Of a stretch of 64,000 bases of DNA, positions 10,923-21,938 are shown one piece after another (the stretch's first letter is position 1; each line of letters begins with the position of its first letter). Under the pieces are notes generated by a model. The model did no database searches, was not told the origin of the DNA, and saw only the letters and a list, made by a program, of their open reading frames with translations. Where the stretch lies: assembly GCA_013368325.1 (NCBI GenBank), contig JAACJK010000001.1, forward strand, positions 744,001 to 808,000, in the 5' to 3' direction. The DNA comes from Ephemerocybe angulata. Taxonomy: Eukaryota; Basidiomycota; Agaricomycetes; Agaricales; Psathyrellaceae. The position numbers and the translations under genes were made by a program.

Positions 10923-13900
10923 TTATTTATTTTTCCCTCCTAAGGCCTAACTTTGCCTTTGCTTTCATCAATGTCCCTCAGAGGCCGAGGACTGCCCCAC
11001 AATGTCCAACAGTATGCATTTTAAATTTACCCTTACTACAAACCAACTACAAACAAGCACATAGGTTCTTCATTTTGCCAGAGCCCGTTGCCCTTATCAG
11101 TTGTGGCCGGTGTGTGCTGAGTTCGCGAGTTGCCTATGGGTTCTAACTCCTGGCAGAGCTTGAGAGGGATTGGTGCTCGGAACATCCTCGTCGACTGTCT
11201 CGCGCCCCTTCTCTCATGGAAAATATGCCTGCAGCTTTCTTGCCTTCCGTCCTGTCGCACCCCTCGATCGCGGCACACTGGCCTATCATGGTTTCGGTGA
11301 ATGGTATGTCTCAGTCCTCTCCCTGACTCTCAGAGTCGTTTCTAATGCTTACTGCACAGGCTGTGGGCTCCCTCCGGTATTGACGCGAACTCCAGCACCA
11401 AATGTGGTGAAAAACATTCAAATACAGTAGCCTGTCATAGAGCCACCGTATGTGGGAGATCTTGTACTCGCGTCTACCACCGCACGCTCTCGTCGTCCCC
11501 CCACATCATTTCACTGAATTCAAATACATCGTTGTTCTTTTGATGCCTGTGGACTCTGGGTGTTGGGGTGATGGTGCGGTAGAGGTCAAGGTCAGTGGGG
11601 TGCCGTTAAGCTCAAATATTCATCTTGCGCTTCCAAATGTGCTCGTACGGACTATCCTACAGGTAAGTAGGCACGTCGGACGGTGTTGGACGGGCGGTGG
11701 CAGATGGCCTAGGAGGCGGAGGAAAGGCCGCCAACAGTTGAGAATGGCACTTGCAAAGACAAGGGAGGGCGCTATCTAGGCTCTGCAGACGTGCCTAGGA
11801 TAGAAACCAACAGCCCGTCGCCGCCGTCCAGCTACCTCGCGAATCCGCCACCACCCCGCTGTGAACAGCAACGAGCACCTATTCCAACCGATCCAGGGCC
11901 ACGAAAGAGGGTACGTCAGCTCCAACGTGAACTCGACGTGCGACTCACTTACCTTGGCGCCCTGCGTGCTGAGCTTGACGGCGGTGACACCGAGAGACGG
12001 CTAGATTATCATAAGGTCAGTTCCCCAGCTTTGCTTCATGTATTCTAGCTTACCTTCGTTGAGATTGCGGCCCATCGAGCACTACGACAATGCTAGATGA
12101 CAATAAGGTGAGCACCGAACTAGTAGGATAGCCACGGCGACGGCGACGAACGCACCTCGATCTTGTCGCCTCCCGCAGAATACATGGCCTGCAGTCGGGG
12201 TGCCCCAAACACGGCGAGAACATTGAAACTGGGCGCGTGCTGCCGGTACAGATATAAGTTTAGAGCTGTATGTATTGTGGTCCAAGGGAAACCCGTTTCC
12301 GGCTGAGGGTACGACGGACGGGGTGGGCGGGGCGGTAGGACTGGCCGTTCCATGTGTTGGGTTGGCGCATACCGGTGCCGGTGCTTGCACAATGCGTTAA
12401 GCCGTTGAAGTCTGGGGTGGACCAGTCGGGTCATGCGATAGTGAGTATGAAGTACAAAATGCACACCGAGAAATTCACGTACCGCTCACCATCGTTTTCC
12501 CGCTCAATTCGCCGACCCACCAAAGCGCATCGCAGCTCCCTTGCTGCTGCGCATCCTGCCGTCTTCTCAACGGTATCGTAATGGTCGCGAACGACCTGCG
12601 ACCTTGCCTAGCGGTATAGGCGAAGGCGAGACGGGAAGAGACTGAAGTGCTTCCCGGCGAGCTTGACGAGCTCTGCGTGGCAGATCGGTAACAGTGTGGG
12701 GATGCCAGGGTGGGTTGTGGAGACGTGGTTGATATGGTGGGATATCGCGATGGCGCTGGAATTGACGTCGAAGGTCAGTTCTGTGGCCTCGACAACATCG
12801 TAATGAATACCCACCTTTTCTTGCGCACACTTGTTACCTGCCAGCCATGGGATCGGCGTCAGAGATTTCCCCCATTGATCCCCCGTCGTCGCATCTGACC
12901 CGTAAGTCCTTTCTTCCTCCGGTGTCTGGGATCCGCCCTGTGCATTCTGCGAGATATCTTCGTGGCGCAAACAATGTCGAGGATATCGAGCTGCCGCGGA
13001 CGTGTGTACCGTTCGTCTGGTGCTAACGCATTTACCACAACCTCCACATCCACCGGTGAGTCCGCCCCGTCCCCCCTATCGATTCTCGCATGTTGACGGT
13101 GTTGTAATGGCCTTGTCGTGCGCCTCAATGTGGTCGTCGTTTATCGGCGTGGATGGCGAGGACATGGCTAGAATGTGGTGCTTCACCTAACGCTCCAGGA
13201 CGCCGGGACGAATGGCGGGGGTCGGGGGTTGTGTCAGACAGGGAGAACCTGGCCTGTGAACCACGGTAAGCTTGGTTATTTTGTCCCTGCGATGACAAGC
13301 GACAGACCATCGACACCCTTGCCTTTGGCATCGACGAACTTGTCAACCTGTCGCCAACTACCACCCCGCTTTCTTCGTCTCCTCCGCCGTCGTGTTCCCA
13401 GCTTCGGGATTTCGTACGGGACTGATCTTGGGTGAGTGTGGGCAAGCTAGGATCACGAAGGTAAGCAATTCTCCGGATCGCCTGCGGTTGCTCGGGTTAG
13501 TCTAGCGAATTAGCTTGTAGTGGACGGTGTACGAATGTAATAAAATTATCGCTTCTGTATTTCTGTTTGAGGGGGTCAGCGTCTGAGAAGAGGTACGGTA
13601 ACGGCGTTTGCGATCAGCTGACCGTACTCCCACGGTCACGATGCCTGAATCTGAAAAAAACCTTGGCAGTGAAACCGCCGCGGAAAAGTACCCTTGCCAT
13701 AAATGGCCAAGGAATCAGACTCGTCGACGTCCCGTGGGCGTCAAGATCGTCATGCACTTCTTTGTTTTCCTGTTCGTCTTCGTCTTCGTCATCGTACTGC
13801 TCCTGCTCTTTGTCCTCGAAACCTCCCCAGCCCTCCATATCCTCGTGAGTCGTCAATGTCCTGGCCTGGCCCTGGCCCTCATGCTCCTCAACTTCCTCCA

Positions 13901-14430
13901 TCTCTTCCCCGCCGTCCTCTCATCCTCCAGCACGTAACGCATCACCCGCATCGTCCTCGCCGCTCTCGGTGTGTCGTGTCCTCAGTACTGTGTTGCATGC
14001 ACTCGCGTTTGCCGGATCGAGGTTTATCTAGGCAGTCCAGGTAAGTATAGACCTTGTTCGAGCTCAGAATCACCTTGTCACTCACCGGTCTATCTCGTCA
14101 CCTGGACCCAAGGTCATCTCTGCGTCACTCCACGGTGCCATCTGCGGTAGCCTGGTATAGGCCCATCGGACGTTGCGTTGTGGGCAATCGCTTCGGTCGG
14201 ATCTCGGGAGGGCGGCGGTAGGCAGTGGAGAACCGACTCAGAGAACTCGCGTGCGGCGTCCTTGGGCGCGAAAGAAGGTGGCGATGGTAGTGGAGGGCAA
14301 ACCGAGCTTGCCAGGTGGTGTAGTCGGAAGTGAGTAGGGAATAGTGGGTAAGTAGGTACTAGGAGCCTGAGAGCCGAAAGCTCGCGAATGAATAGCCGCG
14401 CGGTGCTCTTGTCCAATGACGCCGAGCACT
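10923..14430. other. Mosaic of short decayed coding fragments
   Basis: No intact gene. Splice-like signals (GTGAGT, GTAAGT, CACAG) are common on both strands. The best fragment is on the minus strand at 12608-12970 (120 codons; VGIHYDVVEATELTFDV, then LLPICHAELVKLAGKHF), which looks like real protein but was not recognised. An acidic low-complexity frame (DDEDEDEQEN) is at 13614-13901, minus. Together with the UBX and kinase pieces this reads as a gene-fragment graveyard. Confidence 0.4.
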
Positions 14431-14565
14431 GGCATTTAGTAGTATCTCCTAAAGTACATAATATAAGTATGAAGCTCTAAGCACCCGGCCATATACGTAC
14501 ATACTTGAAACCTGAAGCTGGGCGGACGACAGTGAGCTGGAAGGCAGAAAGACAGAGGACCAAAT

Positions 14566-14692
14566 AACGACCAAACATCAATTTCGGTAGGCGTCACTCC
14601 AGCGGAGAGGGTGGCTAAAAATACGATCAAAGCGGACATCACGCGCGGAACGACCAAACAACAACCAAACATCAAAAACGATAGGCGTCACG
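14566..14692 (+). repeat. Short direct repeat
   Basis: ACGACCAAACATCAA then GGTAGGCGTCAC (14568-14597) recurs as ACAACCAAACATCAA then GATAGGCGTCAC (14661-14690). No gene overlaps. Confidence 0.7.
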
Positions 14693-14810
14693 CAAAAACC
14701 GGTCCTACAATAACGATTCCGTAAACGGACTCGTAATAGGAAGGGCTGCGAGATTTTACTATGTATTACATTTCATATTTAGTCCTATGTACATATTTGA
14801 CGGCAATGGT

Positions 14811-14850
14811 GCTCAAGCCCAGTGAGATCGCACCAGGACGCCAGAAATCC
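14811..14850 (+). repeat. Inverted-repeat arm, left
   Basis: CAGTGAGATCGCACCAGGAC with flanks GCTCAAGCC and CAGAAATC is repeated in inverted orientation at 16466-16505. It could be a dispersed repeat or a terminal arm of an unrecognised element. Confidence 0.75.
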
Positions 14851-15930
14851 CTGGCAAACCGGAGCAGCCCAAATCGGTGGGCCACATTTCCACAGCTGCC
14901 CAGAGCTGCAGAACCGTTGATGTCGATCATTTCTCTTTCAACTACATACCTCCAGCAGCCCACACTCTTCCACAACAACTGTACGACTTATTCCCTGATT
15001 AAAGTCCGCAAATACATTCTTTTACTTCTAAACTTTTTTTTTCTCAAAGTCCCTTGTGCCCGCTACCATCCCACCGACATCGGAAAGATGCCTCGAGACT
15101 CAACTATAGAGCGATAGAACTTGGGATCCCACACCATTCTGGGTACCGAAAGAAGGAAAAGACATACTGGGGTTGTCATTGGGCGTCCTTGTTTAACTGG
15201 GTTGTCACTGGTGGGCTCCCTAGAGCCTCTGGAATTCTGAATCGCCAAGTCCGTTCAGGCGGAGCTCCAAATTGGTGCGAATACATCGCGAGCGGCGCGT
15301 CAGTTACTTGTTCCCTTCCCTTCGCCCTACCTTCCAGCCTCTTCTTCCTCATCTCGAACCCGCCAAACGCAAATTTGGACGGGACCGCCTCACTTTCGCC
15401 TTAGCTCCCTCATTACGACAATACCGCCAAGGGCAGGCTCCTGCATCCCAAAGCCATCGTCTCCCCCACCTCCTTTCTCCAACTCGACTGACGGCGACGC
15501 GTACGACAGCGATAACGATCCTATCGACCATGTTAATGCCTCGCCGCTGAAGCTCACCCAACGACATCGAATGACCCCCATGACGAGGACAACGTGAGGC
15601 GCTCGCCGCTTCGCCCAGCTACAGCACCGAAAAGTGTGATACCCTGAAGCCGACGTGCAGAAGGTACGCACCATTCCGTCACCACTACCGCAACCATACT
15701 GACTCTGGGTAGCTCACGGCGTCCATGGCTGCTACCGGCAGTGGCCAGTGAACGAACATCAAGCGACATCACTCGTGCGGCGGCCCCTCCTTCAACAACT
15801 AATGCTCGCCGCCTTCGTCACCTTGCTCGGAGTCTTCTCTGAGCTCTCTTATCGCTTTCGTCGTCCCCATCTCGCACGCTTTCGATGCACACTCTAATAT
15901 CTCCATGCTCTATACCCTGGCTCGCTCATG

Positions 15931-16312
15931 GTACGTGCCCCCTCCCTCGTCGCACTTCTGTCTCTGACAACTTGTGCGCGTTTCTAGCATTTCTGTCCTC
16001 ACACCACGCCATACCTTCGCTCGCTCATGGTACATGCCCCATCCCTCGTCGTACTTCTGTTTCTGACGACTCGTGCCCGCTTCGTAGCATCTCTGCCCTC
16101 ACGCTACGCCAAGACCACGCGATACCCCCACTCGTTCACAGTAAGTCCCCCGTCCCTTGTTGTACTTCTGTTTCTGACGACTGGTGCGTGTTTCGTAGCA
16201 TCTCTGTCCTTACACCACGCTTTACCCGCGCTCGTTCACGGTAAGTTCCCCATCCCTCGTCGTACTTCTGTTTCTGGCGACTTGTGCGCATTTCGTAGCA
16301 TTTCTGCCCAGT
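15931..16312 (+). repeat. Tandem array of four intron-like modules
   Basis: Four units of about 100 bp begin at 15931, 16030, 16141 and 16241. Each starts with a donor-like GTAAGT, GTACGT or GTACAT, runs through CCCTCGTCGTACTTCTG and a branch-like CTGAC (CTGGC in the last), and ends in TTCGTAG or TTTCTAG after 57-58 nt. A spacer of about 42 nt (CATCTCTGTCCTCACACCACG) follows; in unit 2 it has about 11 extra bases. The array looks like a repeated intron+exon cassette, but no open frame spans the spacers. Confidence 0.85.
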
Positions 16313-16465
16313 ATTGTGTATACGTAGTATAATACAAATTATATATATTTTCTATGCAGTTTCTACAGGCAGTTCCGTGCGTGAAAAGTGAGCCAATTTG
16401 AGGTCTGTGGCATTCTGTGGCATTCTGTGGCTGCTCATCGAAATGTGCGGCTGTAGATTGCTGTA

Positions 16466-16505
16466 GATTTCTGTCGTCCTGGTGCGATCTCACTGGGGCT
16501 CAAGC
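16466..16505 (-). repeat. Inverted-repeat arm, right
   Basis: Reverse complement of the arm at 14811-14850, about 90% alike. The arms bracket about 1.6 kb that contains the intron-like array. Confidence 0.75.
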
Positions 16506-16539
16506 CTGTAATCCCCGTAGTTCTCGAATCACTTCTTTT

Positions 16540-17224
16540 CAGCACTGGGACTTTCCACCTCCCCGAAATCCTGTACTGTGGCAACTTCGCGCAGCCGGTT
16601 CTCGATTTTGTCAATGGCGTTTTCGGCCGCATCAGTCGATGTCAAGTCGTACTTCGGGAACTCTTTGAGTAGCTCGAGGAGAATGTCAGACACGCGTAGC
16701 CCGTCGGAGCTGGTGCTGGTCTTGGGGGCGATGATTGAGACCCATTCTGTTCCTAATTTACGATTACAACCTCTTCCGAGCTACTGGGCAATGGTCATAG
16801 AAAACACGCACGACTGCCCTGAGAACCAGAATGCACTGTTTTCTTGGCTGCGGTAGAGTTGAGTGCAAAGCTTGAAGGAGAGGAAGCTCAAGAGATCTCG
16901 TCATATTAAATTGAGCCGCGTTGGCTCACCCAAAACTTGGATTTTCCGCAACGAACGAGTCCAGGTTGAACTTGCCATCGAGCTTCATGTGGAAAACAGC
17001 TTTATCTGGCCCGAGGTCATCGTACTGGAGGGGCTCCGAAGTCAGTTATACATGCGGCCCACAAGCCCCACTAAGTCGTTATTCACCTGGATTCCTCGGG
17101 AAAAGTTCTTTGGGTCGGGCGTGATAATCACAGCCCAGGCGCCATTGGAGGATGGGGACTTGAGGGGTTGCAGTACACGACGAAGGGTATTCATTAAGCG
17201 ATATAGAGGTAGATGCGTGAGCAC
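16540..17224 (-). pseudogene. Possible multi-exon gene fragment, unrecognised
   Basis: Minus-strand coding-like pieces: an exon ending at 17087 (AWAVIITPDPKNFSRGIQ), a 47-nt or longer intron with donor GTGAAT and acceptor AG at 17035-17034, an exon 17033-16930 in phase (LQYDDLGPDKAVFHMKLDG, then LDSFVAENPSFG), and a last piece near 16750-16560 (EWVSIIAPKTSTSSDGLRV, LLELLKEFPKYDLTSTDA). I could not join the last piece without a frame conflict. No family recognised. Confidence 0.35.
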
Positions 17225-17567
17225 TCGAAAAGATCGGGGCCGTGATTTCGCAAGGGGACCCGCGTTTAAGTACCTCAGGCTCAGGCGCCGAACGTGACTA
17301 CACTGTCACTGTGGGTCCCGTCACATACCTAGAGACGGGATACAATATGTCTCTCACTGACCATTGGAGCATCCAGGCTAGAGGAGCTCCACATGAACAT
17401 ATTACTGATCTTGGAATGATAGATCCAAGGCATATACGCTCGATGAAAACAGGCATACGGGCGCTTAAATTGTCATTCGCTAAACTCTGGAGATGTGCGG
17501 CATGTGCCAGATCCGGCTTATGCCGCGAACTCTCAACGCGCTTCTTGATTCAAACCTTCATGGCCAG

Positions 17568-17573
17568 ACGCGT
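17568..17573 (+). promoter_or_regulatory. ACGCGT element upstream of F-box gene A
   Basis: ACGCGT lies 105 bp before the ATG at 17678, inside a leader segment conserved with the other F-box paralogues. The same hexamer lies 104 bp before gene B; gene D has ACGCGA at the matching place. ACGCGT is the core of the MBF/MCB box known from yeasts; function here is inferred. Confidence 0.4.
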
Positions 17574-17677
17574 CGGGCGCGACTGAACTACGATAGTCCA
17601 AGCTCATATAACTAAGGTAAGCCCCGGCTTACACTTCTGAGTCCTTGAGCTGAGCTGATGCAGGGTGGTCATAGACG

Positions 17678-19450
17678 ATGGCTGAAAACGCGTTCAAAAC
17701 GGTCAGCGAAGCCTTAGCACCAACCCCCTTCACCGCCCCCGCAACACGCGCTCTAGTCGAGCAATACGGCACCCCCTCCGTTGTCGAGTACGAAAACCAA
17801 ATCGCCTTGCGAATCCTCGAGCTGGAACACGACATTCGTGTGCTCAAGACATGCCGAAATTCCAATCGCCCCGTCAACCGCCTCCCCGTCGAAGTCCTAT
17901 CGCACATCTTCCTCGTTCTCTACCGGACAGTGCAGACAGAAGTTGAAGAAGGCCAAAAAGGCTTCTGGATCTACGCGACACATGTCTGTAGGCACTGGAG
18001 GGCCGTGGCGCTGGGCTGCGCGGCTCTGTGGTGCGATTTCGCGTTCGACATGAACGGGGAGCTAATGCGGACGATCCTTGCCCGCTCAAAGCACCTCCCG
18101 ATCTCTGTCTGCCTGAAGTGCGACTGGGGAACGGACACGAAAGCGCTCGGCGAGGTCTTATCGCATACAATGCGCATCCGCCATCTCGATCTCTCGAGTT
18201 GGACTCGGTGGTACACCCCTTATCATTTCGTGCTGGCGCGCATGGGCCCATGCGCGCCTTTGCTCACGACACTCAGGCTGTCTATTTCCTATCCAACACC
18301 CATGATCGAAAGAAGCCTACCTGAAAAATTTCTGAGGGATGGCGCGCCTATTCTCAAGCACCTTACTTTGAAGAACTTTGACTTCCATTGGGCGAGGATC
18401 CCTTTCCCGCCTACATTGACAACTTTGCATCTCGAACAGAACTTACTAGTAAACAAATCATTGGGCCTTCCGAATTTCGCCAAAATGCTCGAAACCTTTA
18501 GAGGTCTGCCGCTCCTTGAAGCCCTGACTCTGGATGAGATCTTCCCGGAGGACAGGTTCCAGCCAGGCATGATGCCAGTGACCTTCTCCAATCTCGAGGA
18601 CTTGACTCTTACAGGCCGCGGCCGTACTATTGGGAACTTCCTTCTTGGAATCCGTGTACCGAAGTCAACGTTCATCGACATCACGTTCAATGACAAGGAC
18701 GAATGGATCTCAGAAGTTGACGCCTGTGTCGCTAGCATCCGAGAGCTATGGAGAGACGATCCATTAGAGTGCCAGTGGGCGAAGGACAGCCTCGAATTTC
18801 TCGACTTCACTGCATCCGCCAACTCCCACCGGAATTTCGCCTTCGGCTTCCATGACAAAGAGCTCTATTGGGAGCACGACGACCCGAATCATCTGAACGT
18901 CAATTTTCTATCCTCCTCGCCTGGCAACCTTGATCTTGTTTTCTTGACCTTCTTCAAGGAACAATTCAACTTCGACGGCCTTACGACGCTAGATCTCACG
19001 GGCAACTCTCAGCTCGCGTGCCGCCCAGCGCTTGAAGGCGTTTTTGCCCACCTACCGAAGTTGGATTCGATCTCGTTCTGGGGATGCGACGTGGTAGACT
19101 TCCTTCACATTCTTGACGGCGACCCTGCCTGTGCCGAGCGTTTCGACTCAGAAGAGATCTCCACTGCTGATCCAACTTTCCCTGCCCTTCACTCTCTGGA
19201 GATTGGAGCCCAACGCTTCAGAGGGAAGAGAATCGACACCATCATCCGGGTTCTGGGAAAGCGACCAAGGGGACATCGGATCGGCTGCCTCACCATTGAA
19301 GACTGCATTAACATTGACAAGACGGACGCTGAAAAAATCAGGGACGCTCTCCCGGACCTCCACACCTTCGTCTGGGATGGACCGGTCATTATGGACAATC
19401 CCGACTGCCTCAAAATGCTTAATGATGTCCTGGGTGAACTGGAATTTTGA
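17678..19450 (+). CDS. F-box protein A (intact paralogue)
   Basis: Single exon, 590 residues. Residues about 43-60 form a heptad helix (ILELEHDIRVLKTC); 66-115 are an F-box-like domain (NRLPVEVLSHIFLVL, then THVCRHWRAVALGCAALW); the rest is a leucine-rich-repeat-like body ending in FVWDGP...LGELEF. F-box proteins bind Skp1 and present substrates to the SCF ubiquitin ligase; the variable LRR body selects the target. It is closest to gene D and also resembles B, C and fragment E. No lesion was seen. The start MAEN..K.VSEALAPTPF is shared with D, which fixes the ATG. The shared leader contains an ACGCGT element and a GGTAAG site that could be a 5'-UTR intron donor. Confidence 0.85.
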   Translation: MAENAFKTVSEALAPTPFTAPATRALVEQYGTPSVVEYENQIALRILELEHDIRVLKTCRNSNRPVNRLPVEVLSHIFLVLYRTVQTEVEEGQKGFWIYATHVCRHWRAVALGCAALWCDFAFDMNGELMRTILARSKHLPISVCLKCDWGTDTKALGEVLSHTMRIRHLDLSSWTRWYTPYHFVLARMGPCAPLLTTLRLSISYPTPMIERSLPEKFLRDGAPILKHLTLKNFDFHWARIPFPPTLTTLHLEQNLLVNKSLGLPNFAKMLETFRGLPLLEALTLDEIFPEDRFQPGMMPVTFSNLEDLTLTGRGRTIGNFLLGIRVPKSTFIDITFNDKDEWISEVDACVASIRELWRDDPLECQWAKDSLEFLDFTASANSHRNFAFGFHDKELYWEHDDPNHLNVNFLSSSPGNLDLVFLTFFKEQFNFDGLTTLDLTGNSQLACRPALEGVFAHLPKLDSISFWGCDVVDFLHILDGDPACAERFDSEEISTADPTFPALHSLEIGAQRFRGKRIDTIIRVLGKRPRGHRIGCLTIEDCINIDKTDAEKIRDALPDLHTFVWDGPVIMDNPDCLKMLNDVLGELEF

Positions 19451-20689
19451 CCGGGCTGTTTTTTTTTCGAAGATAGTAAACGTGTACATTATATCGAACT
19501 TCATTGAAGGGGAATCAAGTTGTCTCCGTGTTCGAACTGGGGATCAGAACGAGTATCTGATACAGTTTCGCAGACATATGGGCACAGCGAAAGGAGCCTG
19601 TGGTTGATACTGTTGAATTTAACAAGTGGGCGCAGGGGAGACTGTTCACAAAGTCTATTTCGCCCGCAGCTGTAAGCCAATTTCAGCAGAGCAAAAGGAG
19701 CCAGAGGAAGATACAAGCGCACGTTATTTGGTCCAGGATTATAAGGCACTTGCCCTAGAACTCAATCATTAATGGGCAGGAGAAACACAATTCGACGACT
19801 GTGAACTCGGAAGGGTGCAGTGTGACGGAGGAAGGAAGGATGTTTATATTCATACGCCAGAGCTGAGGGTGAGTGACTCCATTATAGGCCAATTTGCGCT
19901 GCAATGAGGAAGACAACGTTCAAAGTTAAAATAAAACACCCAATGGGAGTTAAACACGATGTACCTACCCCAGCTCTGGACTACAGGGACTTCTCTCCAA
20001 TGAATACCTCGGACCATTTGTGGACGCCTGCTGTGCTCACGATAGCCAGTAATCGGTGAAGGATGATAGGTTCGCGAGTGGCAAGTTGCGGGAGGCTATT
20101 GCCCATACCACGAAGATGAGGATGCGTGATTCCATTTAGGTCAGTTTCCGCTACGGGAAAGGAAGAGCGTCAGATTCTAGTGCGATATTAATCTGGTGCA
20201 GCAGAAGGAGAGACGTACCCTGGCAGCTCCGTGGCATGGGAACCACCGACAAAGCCATGTCAGTGGAGAAGGTAATAGATCATGGTGGATGACTTTGAAG
20301 GAGGTGACGGCGGCTCCGGGAAGCTGACTCGCGCGTGTGGGCAGGAACGACAACATTGAGGGGGGAACCGCGGGGAATCGAGCTACGTACCTCAAGGAGC
20401 GAGGCGCTGAACAGCATGACTGGTGTCCGTTGATACCGAGATTAGAGCTAGGGGACCTCGAAGGAAGGGAAAATGAGCCTAAGCCCGGACCTCCCAGGTA
20501 CCCCAAACTGTCGACCGCGGCATTCTCCCCGCTCCACCCTCCAAACGGGTGAAGTGCAAAGAAGGCCGCCCCAACAAGGTTTTGGTACCTGCGTATCCGT
20601 CGGGAGTTCGGTACTGTTTCTAGAGTCATTCAGACCGGTTCTGGAGACCTGAGTATCCGCCAGGAAATCAATGTTATGGCACTGGGTTG
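19451..20689. other. Intergenic, no gene recognised
   Basis: Short frames only. Segments near 19865 and 20115 share a faint motif (GTGAGTGACTCCATT..AGG.CA.TTT against GCGTGATTCCATTTAGGTCAGTTT), hinting at old duplication. Confidence 0.4.
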
Positions 20690-20945
20690 GAGTCTTCATT
20701 TGAAATTGAAAAATAAGTATGGTCATCCGATGGGAATACAATATACCTAACTCATTCTAAATAGATCCCACCGCGCCCTCCTTTGAACGCCAATCGAGCG
20801 ATCCAGTGAGCCTACAGTGCATGGCCTACCCTCCCAGGTAAAACAGTCTCCCACAATCCGGGCAATCTGCACTCTATGCCCTTCAGACTTGAAGGGCGTA
20901 GGGAATAGACAGCCCCCACCGCTGACATACCTTACCTGAGTAAGC
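20690..20945 (+). repeat. Dispersed promoter repeat, copy 1 (partial)
   Basis: Shares GATGGGAATACA, AACGCCAATCGAGCGA, GGGCAATCTGCACTCTATG and GGGCGTAGGGAATAGAC with the segment at 21180-21395 and, in inverse orientation, with 37560-37740. Confidence 0.75.
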
Positions 20946-21089
20946 CGGGGGTTAATAGGTATAACGACTGCTTTACCGCGTTGACTGCGTTTTTGAAGAT
21001 AGTGTTAAGTCCATGGTCGATCGGAGCTTTGGCACGTACTTACCTAGGTAGGTCCTGTTGGTGAGGGAGCCTGAGCATCGAGAGTCTGG

Positions 21090-21800
21090 CGTTCACTGCT
21101 GTATGGATCCAGGCTCCTGCTGATTTGCAATACGTCGCGGGGGTATCAGAACGCTGGAGTCGGAATTGTCGGATAAGATTGTAGAACAAGCATCGCAGTC
21201 CGAGGGGAATACACTTACCTTATTACGAATCCCACCTCCGAACGCATGGGCGGCCTCCCTACAACGGCGTTCGAGCGACACAGCGAGCCTCCAGTCTACC
21301 CTCCCAGATTGAAATGTCCCCGAGCTATGGCAATCTGCATTCTATGACCTTCGGGCAAGGGCGTAGAGTATAGACTGCCATTTGCTACGGCGGCCATTTC
21401 TACCTGAATAGAATAGGCGGAGGTCTATGTATAGCAGCTGGCGTACCCTGTAGCCTGTGTAAATGAGTAGGGGTTAAGCCCACTGGGTTGTACCTTACGC
21501 ATATGGGGGGAGGACCGTCGGAGCTCGATGCAGTCGGATCCATTGAGATCGGAGCGCGTGCGAATGATACTCTACCCTGGTGTGTCCCTGGAATGCACAC
21601 TCGAAGGTCTTGTTGTCTTATTGAGGCGGCTGGGAGGATGGAGACAGGATAGTCCCGTCCGAACATGAGCGCAAGAGGGAAGAGCTGCGGCACAGCTGGC
21701 CTGGGAAGGCCATCGTCTCGTGCGAACGCCTTACATACGCCTGGATGTCGGCCCGAGCCCCTATTTAAATTAGCGCCCGTGTGTCGCGTGCTCGCGGAGG
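21090..21800 (+). repeat. Dispersed promoter repeat, copy 2 (upstream of the 21.9-kb gene)
   Basis: The longest copy. Its right part (21470-21800) is repeated inverted at about 37170-37480, its left part at 37560-37740, and the left part again directly at 20690-20945. It is the 5' flank of the secreted-protein gene. Confidence 0.8.
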
Positions 21801-21938
21801 CAATAGGGGCCTCCATATCGCAAACTGAACGCCCACAAATAGCGTGCCTGACTCAAGTATAACGAGATGCGCCGATATCACAGGCGGCACAGGGTGCTTA
21901 AGAACGACGACCACCACCACCGGAGGGCGCAAAGCACG

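Noticed and set aside
16495..16530. Resemblance of CTCAAGCCTGTAATCCC to SRP RNA/Alu
   Set aside because: Short chance similarity; no Alu-domain fold or Pol III terminator at the right distance.
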